DNA from: Pseudogracilibacillus sp037071985
GTDB lineage: Bacteria; Bacillota; Bacilli; Bacillales; Amphibacillaceae
Direction: 5' to 3'
NCBI RefSeq assembly: GCF_037071985.1
Contig: NZ_JAXHDF010000003.1
Coordinates: 124,001 to 188,000, forward strand
Length of the DNA stretch: 64,000 nucleotides
How positions within the stretch are numbered: position 1 is the first letter of the stretch; every line of letters starts with the position of its first letter. Position numbers and translations under genes: made by a program. The notes under the pieces are model-generated. The model was not told the origin of the DNA. It was given only the letters and a program-made list of their open reading frames with translations, and did not search any database. Positions 8,933 through 18,019 of the stretch are shown piece by piece.

Positions 8933-8959
8933 TAAGCTACTTAATATATGAATATATCC

Positions 8960-8991
8960 CCCCGCGAGACTAGGTCTTTCGGGGTTTTTTT
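8960..8991 (+). terminator. Intrinsic terminator of the KDG-kinase operon
   Basis: CCCCGCGAGAC and GTCTTTCGGGG pair over 11 positions with one mismatch and one G-T pair, loop TAG, followed by TTTTTTT. The next 250 bases (to 9242) show no gene that I can support. Confidence 0.9.
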
Positions 8992-9242
8992 GTGTGTTTA
9001 AAAAGGGGATAATTTCCGTTCATCTAGGAGAAAAGAATCAAATATGTAAAAAGATGGATTATTCGTTGAAAAGAATGATTACCTGAATGATAATTAAATA
9101 GAGAAGTGTGAAGTGCAGGAAGTTACTTAAAATATGAATCTCTTGGAAACAAAAGTCCTTTAATTTATTTTTTCATATGATCTCAAATACATATGCTGCC
9201 CAAAAACTAGTGTGATCAGTTTATACAACAGGAGGGATAGGG

Positions 9243-9848
9243 ATGGCGAGCATTTATGATATAAAGCCGCAATTTCAAAATTTATTACGGCCGATTGTAA
9301 ACCGGATAGCAAGGATAGGAGTAACACCGAATCAGGTTACAGTTGCGGCGATTTTTTTATCGGTAAGCACGGGATTGATATTACTATTTTTTTATGTACA
9401 TACATATATATTGTTAATTGTTCCAGTGATGATGTTTGTTCGAATGGCTTTGAATGCGATTGATGGGATGTTGGCAAAAGAACATGATATGAAGACAAGG
9501 CTTGGCAATGTTTTAAATGAGTTAGGGGATGTAGTTTCCGATGCGTGTTTATTTCTACCATTTGCATTTATTCCGGGGTTTTCAGCTCCCCTTATTGTAC
9601 TGATTGTAATTGTCTCGATAATTAGTGAGATGGCGGGAGTGATGGGAGAAGTTATTGGAACAAGCCGTCGATACGATGGCCCGATGGGGAAGAGTGATCG
9701 GGCATTTATGTTTGGGGTATTGGCCATTTTTGGTGCGTTTGAATTTTTACTAGGGTTCTGGATGACGGTCATTCTTGCCATCATGGTTGGTCTGATTATT
9801 ATTAATATTTTCATCCGAATCCAGAGAGCACTAAAGGAGGTGAATTAA
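9243..9848 (+). CDS. CDP-alcohol phosphatidyltransferase family protein
   Basis: Integral membrane enzyme of 201 aa that transfers a phosphatidyl or phospho-alcohol group from a CDP-linked donor. The family signature DGx2A(R/K)x8Gx..Dx3D is visible as DGMLAKEHDMKTRLGN followed by ELGDVVSD, with Lys instead of the usual Arg at one position. About five or six hydrophobic segments follow. AGGAGGGAT precedes ATG 9243. It is first in a tight cassette with CdsA, PlsC and another membrane protein, so phospholipid or lipid-linked polyol synthesis is likely. The acceptor alcohol is unknown. Confidence 0.88.
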   Translation: MASIYDIKPQFQNLLRPIVNRIARIGVTPNQVTVAAIFLSVSTGLILLFFYVHTYILLIVPVMMFVRMALNAIDGMLAKEHDMKTRLGNVLNELGDVVSDACLFLPFAFIPGFSAPLIVLIVIVSIISEMAGVMGEVIGTSRRYDGPMGKSDRAFMFGVLAIFGAFEFLLGFWMTVILAIMVGLIIINIFIRIQRALKEVN

Positions 9849-10796
9849 TTGCCGTTTGATGGAGTTTCTAAAGATGTTGGTGTTGTATTACTCGGTATTT
9901 TAGGTCTATTAGTTTTATCCAGTATCATTGCTTTTATATTAACAAAAGTGAAGCGGGACAAGGATTTTACCGAAGTGAATGCAAGAATTAAGTCATGGTG
10001 GGTCATGGCGTTTGTTTTTACGTTTGCAATACTTATTAATCATAATGTTTCTCTCATTTTTTTGGCATTTTTATGTTTTCTTGCATTTAAAGAATATTTG
10101 TCGCTTATTCCGACGAATCGGGCACATCGTAAAATCTTATTTTGGGCGTATCTCGCTATTCCGATTCAGTTTTACTGGATTTATATTGGCTGGTACGGGA
10201 TGTTTATCATATTCATCCCAGTATATATGTTTTTATTTTTGCCGATACAAATGATTTTAATTGGGGAGAATAAAGGTTTTTTACGGACAATGGGTTCCGT
10301 CCATTGGGGATTGATGATTATGGTTTTTGGACTTAGTCATCTTGCATATTTGCTTGTGCTTCCCGGGACGTCAGGTACAAATGCGGCTGCCGGGGCTGGG
10401 CTCGTACTTTATATTGTTATCTTGACCCAGTGCAATGATGTGGCGCAATTTATTTGGGGGAAAATGTTAGGAAAACATAAAGTTATTCCTAAGGTGAGCC
10501 CAAATAAAACGTGGGAAGGGTTAATTGGTGGGGTTTTAACTACTACCGGGCTCGCGCTATTGCTTGCTCCGCTTCTGACTCCATTAACGCTGCCTGCAAC
10601 GTTATTTACTGGATTTTTAATAGGCTTGACCGGTTTTATCGGGGATGTAAATATCTCCTCTTTAAAAAGAGATTTGGGAATCAAAGATTCAGGACAAACC
10701 ATACCAGGTCATGGTGGTATTTTGGACCGGGTGGACAGCTTAACATATACGGCGCCGTTATTTTTTCATTTCATTCGCTATTTTTATTTTACATAA
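9849..10796 (+). CDS. Phosphatidate cytidylyltransferase-like protein (CdsA family)
   Basis: Polytopic membrane enzyme of 315 aa that makes CDP-diacylglycerol from phosphatidate and CTP. The C-terminal CdsA signature is clear: SSLKRDLGIKD, then PGHGGILDRVDS, which holds the catalytic metal Asp residues. TTG 9849 starts directly after the previous stop and has AAAGGAGGTG at a good distance. It feeds the CDP-alcohol phosphotransferase encoded just before it. It is an accessory copy by context, because it is not beside uppS/dxr genes. Confidence 0.9.
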   Translation: MPFDGVSKDVGVVLLGILGLLVLSSIIAFILTKVKRDKDFTEVNARIKSWWVMAFVFTFAILINHNVSLIFLAFLCFLAFKEYLSLIPTNRAHRKILFWAYLAIPIQFYWIYIGWYGMFIIFIPVYMFLFLPIQMILIGENKGFLRTMGSVHWGLMIMVFGLSHLAYLLVLPGTSGTNAAAGAGLVLYIVILTQCNDVAQFIWGKMLGKHKVIPKVSPNKTWEGLIGGVLTTTGLALLLAPLLTPLTLPATLFTGFLIGLTGFIGDVNISSLKRDLGIKDSGQTIPGHGGILDRVDSLTYTAPLFFHFIRYFYFT

Positions 10797-10811
10797 AGGA
10801 GCTACAAACTA

Positions 10812-11444
10812 ATGATTGTTAGGTGGTTGTTTTTTACATTTATTATCCGGCCATTTATTACAATTATTCTCGGTTTAAATGTGCGCCGAATAGAGAATTT
10901 GCCTGAAAAAGGGCCTGCTGTCATCGTGGCAAATCATAATAGTCATTTAGATACACTCGTATTGATGACGCTTTTCCAGGGAAGGAAAATTCATCAGATT
11001 CGCCCGATTGCTGCTGTCGATTATTTTTTGAAAAATAAATTTATCGCATGGTTTGCACTAAATATTATTCATATTATTCCGCTTGATCGGAAACCGAAAC
11101 GTCGTGAAAGATTGTTTAAGGGCGTCTATGAGGCGCTAGATCAAAATCATATTGTTATTTTGTTTCCAGAAGGGTCACGTGGAGAACCAGAACAGGTGGC
11201 AAAGTTAAAATCGGGTATATTTTATTTGCTCAAAGAACGTCCAGATGTACCAATTTATCCAGTGTTTATGCATGGATTGGGGAAATCGCTTCCTAAGGGA
11301 GAACGGGTTTTCGTTCCATTTTTCTGTGATGTTTTTATAGGAGAACCTTTTAAATGGAAAAGTAATAAGCGAGAATTTATGAATAATCTTGAAGAAAAAA
11401 TGAATGGACTTGCAGCGGAAGGGAGTTTTCCAAAATGGGATTAA
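10812..11444 (+). CDS. 1-acyl-glycerol-3-phosphate acyltransferase (PlsC family)
   Basis: Membrane-associated acyltransferase of 210 aa that makes phosphatidate or a related acylated phospholipid. The HX4D catalytic motif is NHNSHLD near residue 40 and the glycerol-phosphate motif is FPEGSRGEP near residue 119. One N-terminal hydrophobic segment is present. AAAGGAGC lies before ATG 10812. It supplies substrate to the adjacent CdsA, and its 3' end overlaps the next gene by 10 bases. Confidence 0.9.
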   Translation: MIVRWLFFTFIIRPFITIILGLNVRRIENLPEKGPAVIVANHNSHLDTLVLMTLFQGRKIHQIRPIAAVDYFLKNKFIAWFALNIIHIIPLDRKPKRRERLFKGVYEALDQNHIVILFPEGSRGEPEQVAKLKSGIFYLLKERPDVPIYPVFMHGLGKSLPKGERVFVPFFCDVFIGEPFKWKSNKREFMNNLEEKMNGLAAEGSFPKWD

Positions 11445-12001
11445 TCTTAATTGGACTGATTTTAGCGTTTTTGTGGGGACTCGCGGAAGCGACCTTCTTC
11501 TTCATTATCCCAGATGCTATTATAACCCTCCTTGCAATTCATGGCTTCCGTGCTGGGCTTGATGCGAGTTTAATTGCTTTAGCAGGAGCTTTGCTAGGTG
11601 GCAGTGTGATGTATTTTTGGTCTGTAAATCGCGACGAACAAGCGTATCGCTTTGTTTTAGGTGTCCCCGCTATTGGGGAAAAAATGATGCAAAATGTTAG
11701 AGCTAGTTTGGAGCAGCGTGGCTTGCTTGCGATGGTGCTAGGGCCAATTCGAGGAATTCCTTATAAGGCTTATGCTGTCATAGCACCAAAAGTTGGGATT
11801 GGATTCATTTCCTTTTTGCTTGCTAGTATTCCTGCTCGGTTTATACGATTTTTCTTGACGAGTTTGCTTGCGTGGGTATTGGCAGAGGTTTTATTCCCAA
11901 ATCTCCACATGAGTGTTAAATATGGAGTGTGGGTTATTGTTTGGATCATCGTTTATGCTATTTATTTCAGAGTGCATCCATGGACTGGCGATAAAAAGTA
12001 A
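11435..12001 (+). CDS. Polytopic membrane protein, possibly VTT/DedA-like
   Basis: Protein of 188 aa with about five hydrophobic segments. An N-terminal WGLAEATFFFIIPD stretch and the central GPIRGIPYKAYAVIAPKVG stretch recall the R/G/P-rich re-entrant loop of VTT/DedA proteins, which act as lipid scramblases or transporters. It overlaps the acyltransferase by 10 bases, so it belongs to the phospholipid cassette. The DedA assignment is tentative because I see only the loop pattern. Confidence 0.6.
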   Translation: MGLILIGLILAFLWGLAEATFFFIIPDAIITLLAIHGFRAGLDASLIALAGALLGGSVMYFWSVNRDEQAYRFVLGVPAIGEKMMQNVRASLEQRGLLAMVLGPIRGIPYKAYAVIAPKVGIGFISFLLASIPARFIRFFLTSLLAWVLAEVLFPNLHMSVKYGVWVIVWIIVYAIYFRVHPWTGDKK

Positions 12002-12169
12002 TGGTAAAGTTAAGTAGAGGACTAGATTAATAGATGATAGTTTAATTGCTTGTTGTGTGTGGGAATGTCGGGCCTTGGTTGTATGTTCCCTTCATAAATA
12101 AAGATTACATAACGAAAATAAGCCAGATTTATTATTTAGCAAACTATAAAATGAGTAAAGGAGTTTGGA

Positions 12170-12601
12170 ATGATTGTCATTTTCGCCATCATTTTTTTAA
12201 TAGGTTTAGTATTTTTATTTATAGGAATGAAACAGCGGTTAAGATGGACAGGGTTAAAGGCTACGGAAGGTGTTATTGTTAAAAGAGAAACAGATATTAA
12301 TTTTTCAGATTTATTTAGTAATCTAACAAAAGAGGAAATTCAGGAACAACAAGCTGATCATCCAGATGAATATCCTTCCTTTCAATATAAAGTTGAAGGA
12401 AAGAGCTATGAAAAGAGGTCTATGATGTCAATTAAACCGGGTTTTAAACCTGGTAAGAAAGTGACAGTCTATTATGACCCGCTTCAACCGGAAAAGGCAT
12501 ATTTGAAAAATATTACCGTCACCGGTACGCTCTTTCTCTTGGGTGCCATCTTTGTTTTTGTTGTGGACGCTTTGTTATATTTTATCGTTAGTACAATTTA
12601 A
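12170..12601 (+). CDS. DUF3592-type membrane protein
   Basis: Small protein of 143 aa with one hydrophobic segment at each end and a soluble beta-rich middle. The middle contains YPSFQYKVEGKSYEKRS and YYDPLQPEKAYL, which are DUF3592 hallmarks. TAAAGGAG precedes ATG 12170. The function of the family is unknown. It stands apart from the lipid cassette by about 170 bases and ends in its own hairpin. Confidence 0.75.
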   Translation: MIVIFAIIFLIGLVFLFIGMKQRLRWTGLKATEGVIVKRETDINFSDLFSNLTKEEIQEQQADHPDEYPSFQYKVEGKSYEKRSMMSIKPGFKPGKKVTVYYDPLQPEKAYLKNITVTGTLFLLGAIFVFVVDALLYFIVSTI

Positions 12602-12615
12602 TATTAATTCGAACA

Positions 12616-12645
12616 GGGGGGAATCTATTTTCCCCCTTATTTGTC
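12616..12645 (+). terminator. Probable intrinsic terminator after the DUF3592 gene
   Basis: GGGGGAA and TTCCCCC form a 7-bp stem around a six-base loop, followed by a moderately T-rich tail. From here to 13053 I see no gene; the stretch contains the palindrome listed next. Confidence 0.6.
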
Positions 12646-12961
12646 TTTGTTCTAATTAGAGGGTAATGAGCGTTTAAACTTGAACAGTTTTTTGTTAAAG
12701 CGAGATTATGTTTCATTTAGGTAGGTTTTTGCCACGTATATTAAAGATTGTAAGATATAACTTCAACAAGTATGTTCTGTTTCATAAAAAACTCGTGACT
12801 TGGATTATAAACCAAAAATCAAGGTGTATAACTAGGGGCATTGATAAACAATACATATCAATTTATGTCGATTTTTGTTGTAAATTGGCGTTTTAACCAA
12901 GTAATGGAGCTTTTTATAACGATTAGTTAGCTTAATAGACAAAATTTTAAATGGAAATATT

Positions 12962-12982
12962 TATCGGTTGAAACCGATACCA
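12962..12982. promoter_or_regulatory. cre-like palindrome upstream of the symporter operon
   Basis: TATCGGTT-GA-AACCGATA is a perfect 8+2+8 palindrome. Shifted by six bases, TTGAAACCGATACCA (12968-12982) fits the cre consensus WTGNAANCGNWNNCW at every position. Acetate-type symporters of Bacillus are known targets of CcpA, so carbon catabolite control is likely. A dedicated regulator using the longer palindrome is the alternative. Confidence 0.55.
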
Positions 12983-13053
12983 AAAATAATTTACTATGAA
13001 AATATGAACATTTTGTGAAGTTCTTAAACAAATATTGTAAAGGGGATTGATAC

Positions 13054-13404
13054 ATGATGGGGAATGCCGTAACTAAAGATAGACAAGTTCACCTCGGGAA
13101 GCCAGATTATGAATCGGTGGTGAACAGCAGTAAATTTAAACAATTGATACATGAGAAGAAGGTGTTTATTATTCCGTTAACCATTTTCTTTCTCGTGTTT
13201 TATTTCACACTCCCGATATTAACTTCTTATTCTAAAGTGTTGAATAAGGCAGCTATTGGGGATATAAGCTGGGCGTGGATCTTTGCAGTTGCGCAATTTG
13301 TGATGACTTGGGTACTATGTGTTGTTTATGTGAAAAGGTTTGCTAAGTTTGATGTTGAGGCTGAAGAAATTGTTGAGGAGCAATTGGAAGGGAGCGACCA
13401 GTAA
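13054..13404 (+). CDS. DUF485-family membrane protein
   Basis: Small protein of 116 aa with a charged N-terminal tail and two hydrophobic segments (about residues 45-65 and 80-100). The DUF485 pattern FLVFYFTLPIL is visible. In many bacteria it is encoded just before an acetate/solute:Na+ symporter, as here. The stop and the next start share one base (TAATG), so the two are translationally coupled. It is probably an accessory subunit or stability factor of the symporter. Confidence 0.88.
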   Translation: MMGNAVTKDRQVHLGKPDYESVVNSSKFKQLIHEKKVFIIPLTIFFLVFYFTLPILTSYSKVLNKAAIGDISWAWIFAVAQFVMTWVLCVVYVKRFAKFDVEAEEIVEEQLEGSDQ

Positions 13405-14930
13405 TGAATGGAACAGTAATCTTTTTTTTCCTTCTAATTGTAGGACTAACCTTATATATTACGTATTGGGCAGCAAAAAAGACGAAATCAACAGGGGAAT
13501 TTTATACGGCTGGTGGAGGTTTAACTGGTTGGCAAAATGGTTTAGCAATTGCAGGTGATTATTTGTCAGCCGCGTCGTTCTTAGGGATTGCTGGTGCTAT
13601 TGCATTATTTGGATTTGATGGATTTTTCTATAGTATAGGATTTTTGATTGCGTATTTAGTGGTGATGTTTTTAGTCGCTGAGCCACTTAGAAACTTAGGA
13701 AAATATACGCTTGCTGACATGATTAATGCTCGTTTTGATGCAAGAAAAGTGCGAGGAACTGCAGCACTTAGCACAATCGTCATTAGTATTTTTTACATGA
13801 TTGCCCAATTGGTTGGGTCTGGTGCATTAATTCAACTATTATTTGGTATTGAGTATGTATATGCTGTATTAATTGTAGGGGTCATGATGACGATTTATGT
13901 ATTGTTTGGTGGAATGACTGCAACGAGTTGGGTGCAAATTGTTAAAGCAGTATTACTCATGATCGGTATGATTATTATTGCCTTTTTAGTTCTACTAAAA
14001 TATAACTTTAATATCGGATTTATGTTTACTGAAATGAAAACGGCTACAAGCCATGGAGAAGCGTATTTGCAACCAGGATTAAAATATACGAATCCGCTCG
14101 GGACTATTTCTCTAATGATTGCATTAGTTTTTGGTACTGCTGGATTACCACATATTTTAATGAGATTTTTCACTGTGAAAGATGCAAAAACTGCTAGAAG
14201 TTCAGTAGTTACAGCGACATGGATTATCGGTATTTTCTATATTTTAACGATTTTCTTAGGATTTGGGGCTGCTGCATTTGTTGGTGAACAAACAATTATT
14301 GCTGCTAATCCTGCAGGAAATATGGCTGCTCCGTTACTTGCCGAGGCGCTTGGTGGAGATATTTTATTTGCCTTTGTATCAGCTGTATCGTTTGCGACTA
14401 TCCTTGCTGTAGTGGCAGGATTAGTGCTGGCAGGAGCGTCTGCATTTGCCCATGATATTTATGGACAAGTGATTAAAAAAGGTCAAATTTCGGATAGACA
14501 GCAAATGCTAGCTGCACGATACGCGTCTATTGGAGTAGCAGTGTTCTCTATTTTACTTGCATTATTTGCTCAAAAAATGAATGTTGCATTTCTCGTATCT
14601 CTCGCGTTTTGTACTGCAGCAAGTGCGAACTTACCAGTTATTTTATATACGATTTATTGGAAACGTTTCAATACAAGTGGAGCTGTCACTGGAATGTTGA
14701 CGGGGCTTCTTACATCGCTAATTTTAGTAGCAATCAGTCCTAATGTGTTGGCACCAGATGGTTCAGCAATTTTCATTGGTACTCCTCTCTTTCCGTTAGA
14801 GAATCCAGCTATTATATCTGTACCTTTAGGGTTTTTGGGCGGATATCTCGGAACGATCCTTTCGAAAGAGTACAATTTGAAACGTTATGCAGAAGTTAAA
14901 GTGAAAGCAAATACAGGTTTTAGAGAATAG
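13404..14930 (+). CDS. Sodium:solute symporter, acetate permease (ActP) type
   Basis: Cytoplasmic-membrane Na+-coupled carrier of 508 aa with about 13 hydrophobic segments. The SSS-family motifs TAGGGLTGWQNGLAIAGDYL and SAASFLGIAG are present near the N-terminus, and GTAGLPHILMRFFTV is typical of ActP/monocarboxylate members. Pairing with DUF485 and the cre-like site upstream both point to uptake of acetate or another short carboxylate. A strong terminator follows. Confidence 0.9.
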   Translation: MNGTVIFFFLLIVGLTLYITYWAAKKTKSTGEFYTAGGGLTGWQNGLAIAGDYLSAASFLGIAGAIALFGFDGFFYSIGFLIAYLVVMFLVAEPLRNLGKYTLADMINARFDARKVRGTAALSTIVISIFYMIAQLVGSGALIQLLFGIEYVYAVLIVGVMMTIYVLFGGMTATSWVQIVKAVLLMIGMIIIAFLVLLKYNFNIGFMFTEMKTATSHGEAYLQPGLKYTNPLGTISLMIALVFGTAGLPHILMRFFTVKDAKTARSSVVTATWIIGIFYILTIFLGFGAAAFVGEQTIIAANPAGNMAAPLLAEALGGDILFAFVSAVSFATILAVVAGLVLAGASAFAHDIYGQVIKKGQISDRQQMLAARYASIGVAVFSILLALFAQKMNVAFLVSLAFCTAASANLPVILYTIYWKRFNTSGAVTGMLTGLLTSLILVAISPNVLAPDGSAIFIGTPLFPLENPAIISVPLGFLGGYLGTILSKEYNLKRYAEVKVKANTGFRE

Positions 14931-14948
14931 TTTTCAAAATAAGAGTTT

Positions 14949-14982
14949 AAAAGGCAATTGCTTAACCGGCAGTTGCCTTTTT
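14949..14982 (+). terminator. Intrinsic terminator of the symporter operon
   Basis: AAAGGCAATTGC and GCAGTTGCCTTT pair over 12 positions with one G-T pair, loop TTAACCG, ending in a TTTTT run. Confidence 0.9.
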
Positions 14983-15053
14983 GGTATTTGTTTAGTTAGT
15001 TTTCATTAAAAAGGGTATTCTATTTTAAAAAACGTATTAGAGGAGTATAGTAG

Positions 15054-15542
15054 ATGAAAATTATAATAATTGCAGATACTCATTTACCGTCAAATAAGCG
15101 AGGGTTACCAGATGTACTAATACGAGCATGTAAGCAAGCTGATCTCATCATTCATGCTGGAGACTGGAATGAACTCGAAGTGTTTGAGGAGTTGTCTTTA
15201 TATGCGAAAGTAGTTGGAGTATATGGAAACGTAGACTCAACAGAGGTTAAGCAAGTGTTTCCACAAAGAGAAATAATTGAAGCGGGTGGATATAGAATCG
15301 GAGTTACGCATGGACATGGAACGAAAAAGACGACGGAAAAGCGCGCATTAGAAGCTTTCGAAGAAGAAAAGGTAGATATTATTATTTTTGGTCATTCACA
15401 CATCCCAATGATTCGGTATGTTGGGAATGTTTTGCTGATAAATCCCGGTTCTCCCACATATAAACGGAAAGTTCCCCAATATTCGTTTGGAGTAATGGAA
15501 ATTGAAAAAAGTATAAATGTAAGATTGGTATTTTTTAATTAG
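15054..15542 (+). CDS. Calcineurin-like metallophosphoesterase (YfcE/MJ0936 family)
   Basis: Small phosphodiesterase of 162 aa. All metal motifs are present: IADTHLP, HAGDWNE, GNVDS, THGHGT and GHSHIP. The family hydrolyses simple phosphodiesters; physiological substrates are poorly known. It lies 59 bases before the PLP enzyme, so the two may be co-transcribed. No operon partner indicates a specific role. Confidence 0.88.
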   Translation: MKIIIIADTHLPSNKRGLPDVLIRACKQADLIIHAGDWNELEVFEELSLYAKVVGVYGNVDSTEVKQVFPQREIIEAGGYRIGVTHGHGTKKTTEKRALEAFEEEKVDIIIFGHSHIPMIRYVGNVLLINPGSPTYKRKVPQYSFGVMEIEKSINVRLVFFN

Positions 15543-15601
15543 TTGTGGCTTCTTATTATGATAAAATATATGCCAAGATGAGTCATGAAGGAGGAGTTCT
15601 T

Positions 15602-16705
15602 TTGAATATTAACCTAGCAGATGTTGATACACCAGCTTTATTACTGGATATAGATAAAATGGAAAGAAATATTGAAGGTATTGCAAGTTTTGCTAAAGAA
15701 GCAGGAGTTGCAGTTCGGCCACATATTAAAACACATAAAAGCATCGAAATTGCTAAGCGGCAAATTGAATCAGGTGCTATTGGTCTTACCGTGGCAAAAG
15801 TCGGTGAAGCTGAAGTAATGGTTGATGGAGGGATTACAGACATTCTTATCGCATATCCTCTTGTAGCGAAAAAGAAGTTAGAACGAGTACGCACACTGAT
15901 GAAAAAAGCAGTCATTACGGTAGCAATTGATTCCATCGAACAAGCCAAGATTTTACAGGACTTTTTTACGGAGAAAAACTCACTGAACGTGATGATCAAA
16001 GTTAATTCAGGACTTAATCGAGTTGGTGTAGAGCCAAATGAAGAGGTGCTTGAATTGGCAAAATATATTGATGAACTATCTGCATTAAAATTGACGGGAA
16101 TTTTTACTCATGCAGGGCATTCTTATGCAGCGAAATCAGAAATAGAAATTGATAAAATTGCTAAAGAAGAGGCGGACGCTGTATTAAAAAGCGCGGAATT
16201 ATGTGAAGCTGCCGGAATTAAGATTACTACTCGCAGTATCGGCTCGACCCCTACATTTAAAAAAGCTGGTTTGGTTGAAGGGATAACTGAAATCCGACCG
16301 GGAAATGCAGTTTTTTATGATATGGTTCAAGTGGGTCTCGGTGTTGCTACAATAGAACAATGCGCGTTAACTGTAATGGCAAGTGTTGTTTCTAAAAAAG
16401 CAGATCGAATCGTCATTGATGCAGGCAGCAAAACATTGGCACTCGATCAAGGAGCACATGGAAATGCAAGTATTGCAGGACATGGGTTTGTGAAGGAACA
16501 TTCCGAATTTGTAATTGAAAGACTTTCTGAAGAGCACGGAGTTATCCCAATTAGTGGAGAAACAGATATAAAGTTGAACGATCGACTGACAATCATTCCT
16601 AATCATGTCTGTGTAGTTGCGAACTTATTCAACCATTATTTAATACATCGAAATGGCAAGGTAATCGAGAGATGGAAGGTAGATGCTAGGGGAAGAGTTA
16701 ACTAG
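15602..16705 (+). CDS. D-threonine aldolase / alanine-racemase-fold PLP enzyme
   Basis: Fold-type III PLP enzyme of 367 aa in the DSD1/D-threonine aldolase family. The N-terminal motif is DVDTPALLLDIDKMERNI, the PLP lysine is in HIKTHKSIEIA, and the C-terminal metal-site segment is IPNHVCVVANLFN. Such enzymes cleave D-3-hydroxy amino acids to glycine and an aldehyde or dehydrate them. The start is TTG 15602, chosen because AAGGAGGAG lies 7 bases upstream; the frame stays open to GTG 15545. Confidence 0.85.
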   Translation: MNINLADVDTPALLLDIDKMERNIEGIASFAKEAGVAVRPHIKTHKSIEIAKRQIESGAIGLTVAKVGEAEVMVDGGITDILIAYPLVAKKKLERVRTLMKKAVITVAIDSIEQAKILQDFFTEKNSLNVMIKVNSGLNRVGVEPNEEVLELAKYIDELSALKLTGIFTHAGHSYAAKSEIEIDKIAKEEADAVLKSAELCEAAGIKITTRSIGSTPTFKKAGLVEGITEIRPGNAVFYDMVQVGLGVATIEQCALTVMASVVSKKADRIVIDAGSKTLALDQGAHGNASIAGHGFVKEHSEFVIERLSEEHGVIPISGETDIKLNDRLTIIPNHVCVVANLFNHYLIHRNGKVIERWKVDARGRVN

Positions 16706-16803
16706 TATAGAAATGAGGACATGATAAAAATAAGATGGAAAAGTTATAAGAGTAGTAGCTGTTGAGTAAGGAAAAACAAAACGATAAAATAAAAAATCAT
16801 TTC

Positions 16804-16838
16804 AGTGTAAAGAAAAAAGTGTTTCTTTACACTTTTTT
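16804..16838 (+). terminator. Intrinsic terminator after the D-threonine-aldolase-like gene
   Basis: AGTGTAAAGAAA and TTTCTTTACACT form a perfect 12-bp stem with loop AAAGTG, followed by six T. The site lies about 100 bases after the stop. Confidence 0.9.
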
Positions 16839-16929
16839 AATTGGTTTGTAAATTAATTATAGTTTCAATTTACTTTAACTTGATATATGAATGATATATT
16901 AAACTTTTTTATATAAATTAAAATAAGTC

Positions 16930-16978
16930 TTGACAAATGAAAAGAAAATAGGTAGTGTTTACTTAAACGTTTTAGCAA
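16930..16978 (+). promoter_or_regulatory. Promoter and operator of the LacI-type regulator gene
   Basis: TTGACA (16930-16935) is a perfect -35 box. A weak -10 (TAGTGT, 16953-16958) follows after 17 bases. The operator CTTAAACGTTTTAGCAA (16962-16978) starts just after it and would cover the transcription start. The reverse complement of the same 17 bases recurs at 18040-18056. Confidence 0.7.
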
Positions 16979-16998
16979 AAATGAAATTTGGTGAGTAT

Positions 16999-18009
16999 AT
17001 GGCAACAATTAGGGAAATTGCGGAACTTGCTCAAGTATCAGTAGGCACAGTTTCATTTGTATTAAATGGTAAATCAGAAAAAATGAGGATTTCACAGGCG
17101 ACACAAAAAAGAGTTTTAGAAGCAGCAAAAGAGCTAGGCTATCGACCAAGTCTATCTGCAAGAAGATTGCGTTCAACGGAAGATAAAGAGATACCCGTTA
17201 TAGCAATTTTATGGACATTGGATGCAAGAACATCATTAATTAGTCGCTTCTTACAAGGTATTCAACAAAAATCTTTATTAAAAGATGGTCTGTTCGAATT
17301 AGTTATTCAACCATATGAAAACGGTAAACTTAATGAAGAAGAAAGTCTTTTATTGGGGACTCGATATAATGGGGCAATTATTGCAAACGCTTCAGATAAA
17401 GATTTGGAGTATATAGAAAACAATAATTTTAATGTTCCGATAGTAATTTATCAACGGCAATCTGATAAATATAGCACAGTGTATGTTGATAGTAAAAAAA
17501 CAGGAAGTATGATTGCTGAGAAGTTTATATTAAACGGACATTCAAAAATTGGATTAATCATACCGACACTATCTTCTCAAGCAGTTGATTTACGTACCAT
17601 TGGGTTTAAGGAAAAATTATCAGAGCACAATCTTTATGTAGAAAGCTCCTATGAGTTATACGAGGATTACTCGGAAGAAGGCGGTTACAGAGCGGTGAAA
17701 AGATTAATCAAAGAAAATAAACAACTGCCAACTGCAATTTTTTTCTTGAGTGACCAGATGGCTTTGGGGGGAATCAAAGCATTTAATAATGCAGGGATAA
17801 TCATACCTAACCAAGTGGAAATTATTGGGCATGATAATGAAGATTTTACTAGGTTTACATCCCCATCCTTATCTACAGTTCATTTACCAGTTGAAGAAAT
17901 GGCTGAATCATGTGTACGTTTACTCTTAGAAATTATAAAGCATAAAGTCAGTTCATCTGAAAGTGTAAAATTCAAATCTTATTTGGTTGAACGCTCTAGC
18001 AGTTTGTAA
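16999..18009 (+). CDS. LacI-family transcriptional regulator of the TTT/fucose-isomerase operon
   Basis: DNA-binding repressor of 336 aa. The N-terminal helix-turn-helix is TIREIAELAQVSVGTVSFVL and the hinge helix region is RPSLSARRLRS. A periplasmic-binding-like sensor domain follows, ending in HDNEDFTRFTSPSLSTVHL. Start ATG 16999 gives the standard LacI N-terminus; the longer frame from TTG 16930 would read through the promoter and operator. The identical operators in front of this gene and of the next operon indicate autoregulation and control of the transporter operon. The inducer is unknown. Confidence 0.93.
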   Translation: MATIREIAELAQVSVGTVSFVLNGKSEKMRISQATQKRVLEAAKELGYRPSLSARRLRSTEDKEIPVIAILWTLDARTSLISRFLQGIQQKSLLKDGLFELVIQPYENGKLNEEESLLLGTRYNGAIIANASDKDLEYIENNNFNVPIVIYQRQSDKYSTVYVDSKKTGSMIAEKFILNGHSKIGLIIPTLSSQAVDLRTIGFKEKLSEHNLYVESSYELYEDYSEEGGYRAVKRLIKENKQLPTAIFFLSDQMALGGIKAFNNAGIIIPNQVEIIGHDNEDFTRFTSPSLSTVHLPVEEMAESCVRLLLEIIKHKVSSSESVKFKSYLVERSSSL

Positions 18010-18019
18010 TCGTTCTTAA

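Noticed and set aside
12046..12282. A 78-codon + strand frame before the DUF3592 gene
   Set aside because: It overlaps most of the N-terminus of the DUF3592 gene in another frame, has no ribosome site, and its composition is not protein-like.
12708..12896. A 62-codon frame in the gap before the symporter operon
   Set aside because: No ribosome site, no recognisable motif, and rich in Cys/Lys/Ile as expected for random AT-rich sequence.
16930..16998. Extended N-terminus of the LacI gene from TTG
   Set aside because: The TTG is the first part of a TTGACA -35 box and the extension covers the operator; the family N-terminus begins at ATG 16999.
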